A DNA stretch of 64,000 nucleotides from CAZASK01 sp964487845 (GTDB lineage: Bacteria; Chlamydiota; Chlamydiia; Chlamydiales; FEN-1388), in contig CAZASK010000007.1 in assembly GCA_964487845.1 (NCBI GenBank), forward strand, positions 1 to 64,000, given 5' to 3'. The position numbers were made by a program, and so were the translations under genes. Of the stretch, positions 36,802-44,588 are shown piece after piece; the first letter of the stretch is position 1, and each line of letters opens with the position of its first letter. Under the pieces are notes generated by a model that ran no database searches, had not been told where the DNA came from, and saw nothing but the letters and a program-made list of their open reading frames with translations.

Positions 36802-38958
36802 TTAAAACCGTACGCGAAACAGCATGCAAGCAAGTGGTGCGATTGCGATTTTTATACCCCAACTCCTTCCATCAGGCGCATATAAAATTTCTCGATGCCC
36901 CTGGACCTTGCCAGAACCTCCATACTCTTGAGCATCTGTATTCAAAATTTCTTCGATATCTGTTATCCCGCTCAAGTGAAATATATACTCAGAATGATAC
37001 TGCGGTGTGAAATTCATAACACACAATATTTCTTCATATGGTCTGAGATGCGGAGCCTTTCTTTTAAAACTGATAATACTATTTTGGGTATCGTGAAAAT
37101 CTACCCAATCAAATCCATGATAGGAAAAATCGATTCCCCACAGCGCTGGCTCTTGTGCATAGAGATGGTTGAGATCTCTGATACACGTCTGGCAGCCTTT
37201 ATGTAAGGGAAAGTCAAGCATATACCACTCTTGTTCTCCGCCGCTCCACCATTCATTCCACTGCCCGACATCAGCGCCCATAAATAGCAGTTTTTTTCCG
37301 GGATAGCACATCATATAGCCGATGAGCAATCGAAGATTCGCAAACTGCTGCCACATATCTCCTGGCATCTTCGCAAGCAAGCTTTTCTTCCCATGGACCA
37401 CCTCGTCATGCGATAAAACGAGAGTAAATTTTTCTGAAAATGCATAGAGGAGCCCAAATGTAAGATCATGATGATGATACTTTCTGTAGATGGGGTCTTT
37501 TTCAAAATATCGCAAGGTGTCATTCATCCATCCCATGTTCCACTTCATGTCAAATCCGAGTCCATTATGTGCTACTGGATGGGTTACTCCAGCAAATGAA
37601 GTGGACTCTTCGGCTATTGTGAGAACCCCAGGGAATCGCTCATGGATGATCGCATTTGCATGTTTCAAGAACTCGATGGCATCTAAATTTTCTTTCCCAC
37701 CGTAGCGATTGGGGATCCATTCGCCCCCCTCTCTTCCATAGTCGAGATAGAGCATCGAGGCGACAGCATCGACTCGTAGCCCATCGATATGATAGAAGTC
37801 GAGCCATAAAAGAGCGCTTGCAATCAAAAATGAAGAGACCTCTTTTCTACTAAAGTTGAAAATGTGAGTCCCCCAATGTGGATGCATTCCCTGTCTTGGA
37901 TCTTCATGTTCATATAGGCAGGTGCCGTCAAAGCGTGCGAGAGAAAATGAATCTTGTGGGAAATGACCTGGCACCCAGTCGATGATAACGCCTATTCCTT
38001 TTTGGTGCATATGGTCAACAAAATATTGAAAATCTCGTGGTGTACCAAAGCGAGAGGTCACAGCAAAAAAACCACTCACCTGATATCCCCATGATTCATC
38101 AAGTGGGTGCTCACTTATGGGCAAAAGTTCCACGTGGGTAAAGCCCATGTAGACGCAATACTCCGCTATCTCATGAGCAAGATCTTTGTAGTTCATGAAA
38201 TAGCCACCTCGCTTCTTCCATGAGCCGAGGTGCACCTCATAAATCGATATCGGCCGATCAACTGTCTGCTGCAACCTCTTCTGCATCCAGGCGCGATCGT
38301 GCCACTCATATGAGGTGCAGTCTGCAACTACCGATGCAGTATGTGGTCTGAGTTCACTTGCAAGAGCATACGGGTCTGCTTTGACATGAAGATCCCCTAT
38401 TTCCGAGCGTATTTCAAACTTATATTTTTCTCCCGCCTTGATTCCGGGCACAAAAAGCTCCCACACACCGCAGCCTCCCAGACTGCGCATGGGATATGCA
38501 CGACCATCCCAGTGATTGAAGTCTGCTACAAGAGAGACGCTCACTGCCGATGGAGCCCAGACGGTAAACTGCACACCTTCAATTCCCTGATGTGTGGCCA
38601 GCCTTGCCCCCATCTTTTTATGCAGTTCATAGTGTACGCTATTTGCAAAAAGATACTGGTCTATCTCACCAAAAGTAGGCATAAAGGCATACGGGTCGTG
38701 CGCTAAAATACCATTTTGATGATAGACCCTATAATCTTGTAACGCAGTATGTCTTGGCACGATATGTTCAAACAGGCCTGCGTCTCCTATCTTTTTAGCC
38801 TGTACAATATTACCGTTGAGTTCAAAAAAAAGCTGATGAGCGCCGGGCCTCCAGAGGCGAATAACCGCATGCTGTTCATCGAAGTAGTGTATTCCCAAAA
38901 TATGATGCGGATTATGGAGCGTATCGTAGAAAAGAGATTGCAATGTATCTGCAGCCAT
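36802..38958 (-). CDS. glgB: 1,4-alpha-glucan branching enzyme
   Basis: GlgB makes the alpha-1,6 branches of glycogen, a store chlamydiae keep and use. The 718-residue GH13 enzyme has an N-terminal CBM48-type module (FTVWAPSAVSVSLVADFNHW), EVHLGSWKKRGG, HVELLPISEHPLDESWGYQ, the nucleophile Asp in GLRVDAVASMLYLDY, the acid/base Glu in TIAEESTSF, and LVLSHDEVVHGKKSL. AAGGAAG precedes the ATG. Confidence 0.97.
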   Translation of the reverse strand: MAADTLQSLFYDTLHNPHHILGIHYFDEQHAVIRLWRPGAHQLFFELNGNIVQAKKIGDAGLFEHIVPRHTALQDYRVYHQNGILAHDPYAFMPTFGEIDQYLFANSVHYELHKKMGARLATHQGIEGVQFTVWAPSAVSVSLVADFNHWDGRAYPMRSLGGCGVWELFVPGIKAGEKYKFEIRSEIGDLHVKADPYALASELRPHTASVVADCTSYEWHDRAWMQKRLQQTVDRPISIYEVHLGSWKKRGGYFMNYKDLAHEIAEYCVYMGFTHVELLPISEHPLDESWGYQVSGFFAVTSRFGTPRDFQYFVDHMHQKGIGVIIDWVPGHFPQDSFSLARFDGTCLYEHEDPRQGMHPHWGTHIFNFSRKEVSSFLIASALLWLDFYHIDGLRVDAVASMLYLDYGREGGEWIPNRYGGKENLDAIEFLKHANAIIHERFPGVLTIAEESTSFAGVTHPVAHNGLGFDMKWNMGWMNDTLRYFEKDPIYRKYHHHDLTFGLLYAFSEKFTLVLSHDEVVHGKKSLLAKMPGDMWQQFANLRLLIGYMMCYPGKKLLFMGADVGQWNEWWSGGEQEWYMLDFPLHKGCQTCIRDLNHLYAQEPALWGIDFSYHGFDWVDFHDTQNSIISFKRKAPHLRPYEEILCVMNFTPQYHSEYIFHLSGITDIEEILNTDAQEYGGSGKVQGHREILYAPDGRSWGIKIAIAPLACMLFRVRF

Positions 38959-39269
38959 GGCACTTCCTTGTAATTGCTAGAGTATGTGGACGCTATGTTC
39001 TCATAAATCTCTGCAAAAGATCCATTATATTATGAAGCTGTGTAGCTCATGTTCATCTTCCAGCTTCACGACAAGATGTAAATATTTTTTTCAAAATTGC
39101 CATGTATTATGCAATAAAACGATTGCTATATATTAATTAATTTATAATAATATTATTTCATAGAAACTATTAAGGTATAATTATGATAAGCAATAAATAC
39201 GCAAATTTATTCAACAACCACGATTTACAACATCATGTTAATTAATTTTTTAATAAAAAAGAAAACAAG
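38959..39269. other. AT-rich intergenic region
   Basis: The 311 bp between glgB and the Lys-rich gene hold no convincing gene. An 8-bp inverted repeat, TGAAGCTG (39033-39040) with CAGCTTCA (39061-39068), sits near the middle. From about 39085 the DNA is extremely AT-rich, with TATAAT at 39143-39148 and again at 39176-39181. Part of it (GATTGCTATA with AATTAA after it) resembles the mla promoter at 23891-23912. A 20-codon frame lies at 39183-39245. The stretch probably holds the promoter of the downstream gene. Confidence 0.5.
39183..39245 (+). other. Short 20-codon ORF in frame with the next gene
   Basis: ATG at 39183, with AAGG nearby, opens a 20-codon frame that ends in TAA at 39243-39245. 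It is in the same frame as the gene at 39270, and no other stop lies between them. It may be a leader peptide, or the true beginning of the next gene cut by a nonsense change. Confidence 0.3.
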
Positions 39270-39980
39270 ATGGTCCGCGCGTTATCAGGAGCGGAAGCTT
39301 TATTAACAATCCTCAGAACCTCAAGATGGTCCGAAGACAATACCATTCGAGAACTTACAACAAAATTATATAAAAAATCGTTCAAGACGATTGAAAGACT
39401 CAATTTTCTTGATAAAGAAACAGTCCAAAACATTCGCAATTTGTACAATCAATTCCACAAAAATGAAATGACAATTCCTGAAATGCAAGAAGAAAAAAAT
39501 CATCCAGAGCATTTGAATGGAACTGACTTAATCAAACTAAAAAAACAGAAAGAAAAAAACAAGAAAGCACAAAAGAAAGATAAAAAAAAGAAAAAAAAGA
39601 TCGAAGTACGAAAGGTATATTATATGACACACACCGAAAGGATGAAGCGTATGATCACTTTCGAAAATGGCCGTGTAAAACTACCAAAATTCTTGAAGGG
39701 ATCTCAAAAAATTGATTATGTCATGGATAATTTTGGGCACTTTTATGCGAGCAACGATGGCGAGAAAACAAATAATGGTAAAATTGTAAAGCACTCATCT
39801 CTCTTTTCTGGTGAAGCAATCTCGTGTGCTGGATCAATAACCTTGGACAATTCTGGAAAAATTCTCTCTGTGAATAACGATAGCGGCCACTATACGCCAG
39901 GAGCAAATGAGCTGCATAATGTTGAAAAAGCCCTCAAGCAATACGGTGCAAAAGATTTTAAACTAGATTTAAAAAAATAA
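39270..39980 (+). CDS. Lys-rich protein with C-terminal SGHY-motif domain, candidate effector
   Basis: The 236-residue protein has three parts. Residues 1-85 are helical. Residues 90-112 are a dense Lys tract resembling a nuclear localisation signal (KEKNKKAQKKDKKKKKK). Residues 150-235 carry FGHFYASND, then VKHSSLFSGEAISCAGSI and NNDSGHYTPGANEL. I recognise 'HSSL..G..i..AG.i...G.i..v.N.SGHY.P' as a recurring module at the end of bacterial toxin- and effector-like proteins, but I cannot name the family or its activity. The start has no clear ribosome site. A-runs in the Lys tract are prone to slippage. Confidence 0.6.
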   Translation: MVRALSGAEALLTILRTSRWSEDNTIRELTTKLYKKSFKTIERLNFLDKETVQNIRNLYNQFHKNEMTIPEMQEEKNHPEHLNGTDLIKLKKQKEKNKKAQKKDKKKKKKIEVRKVYYMTHTERMKRMITFENGRVKLPKFLKGSQKIDYVMDNFGHFYASNDGEKTNNGKIVKHSSLFSGEAISCAGSITLDNSGKILSVNNDSGHYTPGANELHNVEKALKQYGAKDFKLDLKK

Positions 39981-39993
39981 TCACACATAATAA

Positions 39994-40014
39994 GCAGCTC
40001 TCCTAGAGAGCTGC
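39994..40014. terminator. Bidirectional terminator hairpin
   Basis: GCAGCTCT (39994-40001) pairs with AGAGCTGC (40007-40014), and a further C-G pair closes a 3-nt loop. It lies between the convergent Lys-rich gene (stop 39980) and the Nudix gene (stop 40015). An AT-rich tract follows on the minus strand. Confidence 0.7.
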
Positions 40015-40578
40015 CTACCCGTCTAACATTCCTTTAATTTTTTGAAGACACCTTCTCAGATGAGGATCTGAGAAATCAAAAGGAACCGCATCCAGAGAAA
40101 ACCAACGGACTTTATGAAATTCTTTGGGATCATATTCAAAAGTGTGTTTTGGATCTTCATAGAGCACATACCATAAAGAGACATCTTGGTGACATATGCC
40201 ACTTCCTACCGTCTTTGCAACTGTCAAAAAAAGAGGTTCATCAGAGGCAAACTGAGCCTCTATACCAAGCTCTTCTTTCGCCTCTCGACGCGCCGTATTC
40301 TTTGGATGCTCATCTGGCTCTACATGTCCTCCTGAAGGAAGCCATAGGCCTGACTTTTTGTGGTCGACAAGTAAAATCTGATCTCGGGCTTGCGTGAGAA
40401 TAAGACAATACGAAACAAGATGTATTGCAGGTGTTGCAGGAGCTACAAGACGACACAACTCACTCCCAGATTCGATCCAACTACATACAAAATCGATATG
40501 CTCTTGCTCTAACAGATCAACAGGCTCTATTCTTGAAACAATATCATATATTTCAGCGCGAAAATCCGTTGTATTCAT
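40015..40578 (-). CDS. Nudix hydrolase
   Basis: The 187-residue protein has a full Nudix box at about residues 83-105 (GGHVEPDEHPKNTARREAKEELGI, conforming to GX5EX7REUXEEXGU). The glutamates bind the metal that cleaves an X-linked nucleoside diphosphate. The substrate cannot be told from sequence. An N-terminal helical extension of about 50 residues precedes the fold. It follows an unknown gene by 8 bp, in an apparent operon starting with mtaB. Confidence 0.9.
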   Translation of the reverse strand: MNTTDFRAEIYDIVSRIEPVDLLEQEHIDFVCSWIESGSELCRLVAPATPAIHLVSYCLILTQARDQILLVDHKKSGLWLPSGGHVEPDEHPKNTARREAKEELGIEAQFASDEPLFLTVAKTVGSGICHQDVSLWYVLYEDPKHTFEYDPKEFHKVRWFSLDAVPFDFSDPHLRRCLQKIKGMLDG

Positions 40579-40586
40579 AATCTTCT

Positions 40587-41609
40587 CTATTTTTTAAAAT
40601 TATCGAATAGGACTGCACCCCCTTTCTTTACTACCAGCCTATCATGTGATCGATGCTCTGCTTCATATAAGCCCATCCTCACCCGAAAGCTGCGAATAGA
40701 TGAAGGAAATCTCATCACGATTTCATCGTCAACATGAGGCAAAAGGATTGCACGTCGCATAGACTTTTTCGTCCACTCAAGATGAAGAAGATGGTTTTTT
40801 CTCGTTCTTACATGAGTCAGCCGTCCTGAATGAAACTGTGGAGGGACGCAAGGAAGTATCGACAATACGGTGTCATCTTCTTGAAAAAAGATACTTCGCA
40901 AAAACGCATGCGAGTTTTTCAGAAAAGCGTGCTTGGACGATGCATTCTCTTTGAGTGGATGATGAAAACCTTGATACTGCTCATCTGCAAGCTGTGGAAT
41001 AAAAATACTTTTAAATCCAGCGAAGGAGATATCTTGAAGCATCTTTTGCATTGTCATTGCATCATAATGCGAAGAATAGGTAGCGTTATCAGCGCGCAGC
41101 GACTGCGCATACAAATACCAAAGAGGCACTATCTCTCGGATATCTTGTCTTCGAAAGATCATCTCCACATCTTGTGACTTACTGCATCCAAGAGAGAGCC
41201 TTTCTCGCTCTGGCATCTTCACCTGCTTTTGAGACGACTGAAAAAAAGTATATCTATTTTCAATTTTTTCTAATTGATACTCAAGATGAGGGATAGCTAC
41301 CTCAAGATCTTGTGGCTTTTTTACAAGCTCACATACAAAGCCGCTTTCGAGAGCACGTAGTGCATACCGAAAATATCCCTTATCCGCAAATCCTGAGACA
41401 ATGACTGCACAAGATTCTAAGTCAGCGGTGACTGTAAACTGCTTCAGCAAGCCCGAATAGTGGAATTCCAAAACAGCAAGACAATGATCACTCCACATCT
41501 CGAGTCGAGTAGGATAGACAACACAAAGGAGTGCAGAACCTGGAAGATAGCAACTCGCTCCTGGCACATGTGAATAGGGTCGTACACGTAATGCTACATC
41601 AATTTTCAT
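40587..41609 (-). CDS. Unknown protein with glycosidase-like C-terminal segment
   Basis: The 340-residue protein has no signal peptide or membrane segment. Residues 250-310 (ILPCVPPQFHSGRLTHVRTR, then HLEWTKKSMRRAILLP) recall the C-terminal beta-sandwich of GH95/GH65-type glycosidases, where 'LPalP..W..G.v.glra.gg..v...W..g' is typical. No catalytic (alpha/alpha)6 barrel is present, so it is not an ordinary enzyme of those families. Its start overlaps the mtaB stop by 4 bp (ATGA). The role is unknown; it may be a chlamydia-specific family. Confidence 0.55.
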   Translation of the reverse strand: MKIDVALRVRPYSHVPGASCYLPGSALLCVVYPTRLEMWSDHCLAVLEFHYSGLLKQFTVTADLESCAVIVSGFADKGYFRYALRALESGFVCELVKKPQDLEVAIPHLEYQLEKIENRYTFFQSSQKQVKMPERERLSLGCSKSQDVEMIFRRQDIREIVPLWYLYAQSLRADNATYSSHYDAMTMQKMLQDISFAGFKSIFIPQLADEQYQGFHHPLKENASSKHAFLKNSHAFLRSIFFQEDDTVLSILPCVPPQFHSGRLTHVRTRKNHLLHLEWTKKSMRRAILLPHVDDEIVMRFPSSIRSFRVRMGLYEAEHRSHDRLVVKKGGAVLFDNFKK

Positions 41610-42865
41610 ATTTTCCCAAATAGACCTTCAGCGCGATTTTCAATCAATTCTACTTCTACTATCTGATTTGTTCCTAAATTACCACGTGGAATATATACTT
41701 CAAGAAAGGTATCTGTATGTCCACGTAAGAGATTGTCTGCATCATGGGCTTCTTCTGTGAGCACCCATACTTTTTTACCGACATAACACTCTCGTAATGT
41801 AAAAGAGACCTCTTCTGCGACACGCAAAAGCTCGCTTTTGCGCACTTGTATTACCTCTTGAGGCACCTTATTGGGATAGAGACTAGACCTTGTTCGTGGG
41901 CGATCGCTATAGGGAAACATATGCACTTTTGCAAATTCGGCCTCTCGAATAGCAGCTATGGTCTCTTGAAAATCAACATCTGTCTCTCCAGGAAATCCCA
42001 CGATGACATCCGTGGTGAAGGTAAAGTCTGGATCTTCTGCCTTGAGCCTGCGAACAGTCTCTTGAAATATCTGTCTTGTATATTTCCGATTCATTCGCTT
42101 CAGCACCATATTTGACCCTGACTGCAACACAAGATGCATGGAGTGACATGTATTTTTCCCATAGAGGATAGCACGCTGCAAATCGGCATCTACTTCGTCA
42201 GGATCTATAGAGGAGAGTCTCAGCCTTTTGACGCCTGGCACTTCATCCACTGCCTTCACAAGATCTACCAGACGATGGCTACTCCCCTTACCTCCATCAA
42301 AATCTCCAATATTAATGCCTGTTAAGACAATTTCTTGATATCCAGAGGCAACAAGCGTCTCTACTTCTTGTAAAATACTTTCAATAGATCTGGAGTGAGA
42401 ACGGCCACGCACATACGGGATGATGCAATAGGTACAAAATGAATTGCAGCCATCTTGGACTTTAACAAAAGCACGAGTATGAGCCTCAAAGCGTGTAATG
42501 GCAAACTCTGGAACCTCTTCTTCAGGAAACATCTGACGAATCAACTGCTCTTTATCGCTATTGGAAACCACATGATGGACACCTTCGATCGCACGCACAG
42601 ATTCTGGATCGCGCTCTGCTAGACATCCCGTTACTACCACCTTCGCACCCGTATTCTTCTTCGCGAGCTGGCGGATAAGATGACGCGAGCTACTGTCGGC
42701 ACTATGAGTTACAGTACAGGTGTTGACAACGCAGAGATCAGCCACTTCATCGCCCTTAGCCTCTTCAAATCCCATTTGGGTCAGCTGATCACGAAATGCC
42801 TGCGCCTCGTATTGATTTGTGCGGCATCCTAAAGCTTCGATACGATATTTTTTCTTTTCTAGCAT
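41606..42865 (-). CDS. mtaB: tRNA t6A37 methylthiotransferase (MtaB-like)
   Basis: The 419-residue radical-SAM methylthiotransferase begins YRIEALGCRTNQYEAQ, with the other cluster cysteines in VVNTCTVTHSAD and VVTGCLAERDP. CNSFCTYCIIPYVRGRSHSR holds the radical-SAM cluster, and a TRAM domain ends the protein. The GCRTNQ start and NTCTVTHSAD separate it from MiaB (encoded at 30702) and point to MtaB, which makes ms2t6A37. It leads an apparent three-gene operon. Confidence 0.88.
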   Translation of the reverse strand: MLEKKKYRIEALGCRTNQYEAQAFRDQLTQMGFEEAKGDEVADLCVVNTCTVTHSADSSSRHLIRQLAKKNTGAKVVVTGCLAERDPESVRAIEGVHHVVSNSDKEQLIRQMFPEEEVPEFAITRFEAHTRAFVKVQDGCNSFCTYCIIPYVRGRSHSRSIESILQEVETLVASGYQEIVLTGINIGDFDGGKGSSHRLVDLVKAVDEVPGVKRLRLSSIDPDEVDADLQRAILYGKNTCHSMHLVLQSGSNMVLKRMNRKYTRQIFQETVRRLKAEDPDFTFTTDVIVGFPGETDVDFQETIAAIREAEFAKVHMFPYSDRPRTRSSLYPNKVPQEVIQVRKSELLRVAEEVSFTLRECYVGKKVWVLTEEAHDADNLLRGHTDTFLEVYIPRGNLGTNQIVEVELIENRAEGLFGKI

Positions 42866-42997
42866 CTACTACTCATGAACAATATATGACTTGGAAGGAG
42901 TCGATTATATCTTACTGGGTAGGTAAAAATGAAGCACAAATAGTAGAGCGCTCATAGTCAAAACAACAACTCATTATTTTGTTCCTGCTCGCTGATA

Positions 42998-43034
42998 TTG
43001 ACAAAAATAGAGCTTAGGTATCAAAATATGATAC
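42998..43034 (+). promoter_or_regulatory. Candidate promoter/operator of the AbiE pair
   Basis: A perfect -35 TTGACA lies at 42998-43003. About 15 bp on, a perfect inverted repeat GTATCA-N5-TGATAC (43018-43034) covers the expected -10 region and ends 13 nt before the antitoxin start. AbiEi proteins repress their own promoter by binding inverted repeats, so this is a likely operator. Confidence 0.45.
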
Positions 43035-43047
43035 ATAGAGGATAATT

Positions 43048-43719
43048 ATGTCAAAGTTATACGGTATGGACCAAGCCATTATTACGCTTACCAATCGTGC
43101 TTTTACAAACGAGCTTGATTATCAGCTTGTAATGGATTGCCTGAAAGAGTACCGCTCTCCGCGCGCAAAGCTTAGTCGTCTTATGCGCGATCAAGTGCTG
43201 ATCCATATGAGAAAAGGATTATACGTCTTAGGCGAAAAATCAAAACATGCACCTTATTGCCTTGAGCGTATAGCAAATTTGCTCTACGGACCCTCTTATG
43301 TATCACTTGAACGAGCCCTTCACATATATGGCTTGATTCCGGAACACGCAGAGGTCGTGACAAGTGTGACATGTAAATTGTCCAAAAACTACTCTACCTC
43401 TATCGGTTATTTTGTATATGCACACTGCCCTTCAAAGAGCTATGCAATTGGTGTAACACTCAAGGAGTTTGCAGAACATGACCAAGCGCTTATCGCAACC
43501 CCAGAAAAAGCCCTTATCGACCTGCTCACTATTCGACGAGGAAAAATCACAAGCATGTCGCAGATAGAAAAAATTCTGATAGAAGATTTACGAATCGAAG
43601 AAGACGATTTACGCAATCTTGATCGCACTCATATCCAGCGCATTCTGGCTGTTTATCCACATAGTGCTATTCATTTTCTTGAAAAATGGCTTCTCCGTTT
43701 AAAAGGAGACAGCAGATGA
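43048..43719 (+). CDS. AbiEi-type antitoxin / transcriptional regulator
   Basis: The 223-residue protein has an N-terminal winged-helix-like part (RSPRAKLSRLMRDQVLIHMRKGLYVLG) typical of AbiEi antitoxins. The following domain holds GPSYVSLERALHIYGLIPE and ATPEKALIDLL, both strong family markers. The antitoxin blocks a partner nucleotidyltransferase toxin and represses the operon. GAGGA lies 5 nt before the ATG. Its stop overlaps the toxin start (ATGA). Confidence 0.85.
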   Translation: MSKLYGMDQAIITLTNRAFTNELDYQLVMDCLKEYRSPRAKLSRLMRDQVLIHMRKGLYVLGEKSKHAPYCLERIANLLYGPSYVSLERALHIYGLIPEHAEVVTSVTCKLSKNYSTSIGYFVYAHCPSKSYAIGVTLKEFAEHDQALIATPEKALIDLLTIRRGKITSMSQIEKILIEDLRIEEDDLRNLDRTHIQRILAVYPHSAIHFLEKWLLRLKGDSR

Positions 43720-44588
43720 ATGATGCCATCTACAAAATGTTGGAACGTTATAAAATAACGAACCAAGCAGACACAGAAAGAGCATTGCGAGAAATCTTGC
43801 AAGAAATCACGCTCATAGGCCTCTGGAGAAGTAAATTTTTTGACCACGCCGCCTTCTATGGAGGCACGGCTCTTCGAATCCTGTACGGGCTAGATCGATT
43901 CTCAGAAGATCTTGATTTCACACTTCTCAATAATCAATCTTTTACCTGGAACATGTTCGCAAATCAAGTAGTTCAAGAACTATCGTGCTACGGATTTGAA
44001 GTAAATTTTAGTGAAAAGAAAAAGCAAATACCAACTTCTGTTCAGTCTGCATTTCATAAAACCAACACAAAGCACGCACTCCTGCAGATAAGCCAGTCAA
44101 AATCATTAACCAGCAAACACAATCCAGACGCCCTCATCCGCATTAAAATAGAGATAGACACATGCCCTACTTTAGGTTTTAATACTACCTCAACTTATTT
44201 ACGTGATCCCTTACCCATTCCTATCCGAACATTACACGAGTCTAGTTTATTTGCATGTAAAACGCATGCCACCCTGTACAGAGCTTGGAAACAAAGAATC
44301 AAAGGAGGTGACTGGTATGACCTCATCTGGTTTTTAAGACGTGGTACGCCACTTCATGTCAAATACCTAGAAGCCTGCATGCATGCGAGCGGCACTCTTG
44401 AAAAACATGAACTCTTGACTATACTGACCATCAAAAACCTCCTTAAAAATAGATTGCAGCAAATCAATCTCGATGCTGCAAAAGAAGACATTCGACCATT
44501 TCTACGCGACCCCACGCAACTTGATTTATGGTCTATTGATTTTTTTACCTATTGGATTGATCGCCTGCAATCTACCCAAGATAGCTAA
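43716..44588 (+). CDS. AbiEii-type nucleotidyltransferase toxin
   Basis: The ATG at 43716, with AAAGGAG about 10 nt before it, gives 290 residues; an upstream in-frame ATG at 43686 is less likely. The nucleotidyltransferase motif reads FYGGTALRILYGLDRFSEDLDFTL, with the GG/GT and DxD metal-site residues, and WYDLIWFLRRG is another family signature. AbiEii-like toxins inactivate tRNA or other targets by adding nucleotides, and serve in phage defence or plasmid maintenance. The stop overlaps the convergent hflX stop. Confidence 0.88.
   Translation: MNDAIYKMLERYKITNQADTERALREILQEITLIGLWRSKFFDHAAFYGGTALRILYGLDRFSEDLDFTLLNNQSFTWNMFANQVVQELSCYGFEVNFSEKKKQIPTSVQSAFHKTNTKHALLQISQSKSLTSKHNPDALIRIKIEIDTCPTLGFNTTSTYLRDPLPIPIRTLHESSLFACKTHATLYRAWKQRIKGGDWYDLIWFLRRGTPLHVKYLEACMHASGTLEKHELLTILTIKNLLKNRLQQINLDAAKEDIRPFLRDPTQLDLWSIDFFTYWIDRLQSTQDS

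Noticed and set aside
34649..36862. Longer 737-residue ligA reading frame
   Set aside because: The first 54 residues do not match the ligase family and overlap the glgB gene. The ATG at 36700 has a good ribosome site.
39033..39068. 8-bp inverted repeat as a terminator for glgB or an operator
   Set aside because: glgB is transcribed away from this site and the 20-nt loop is long, so there is no good reason to name it.
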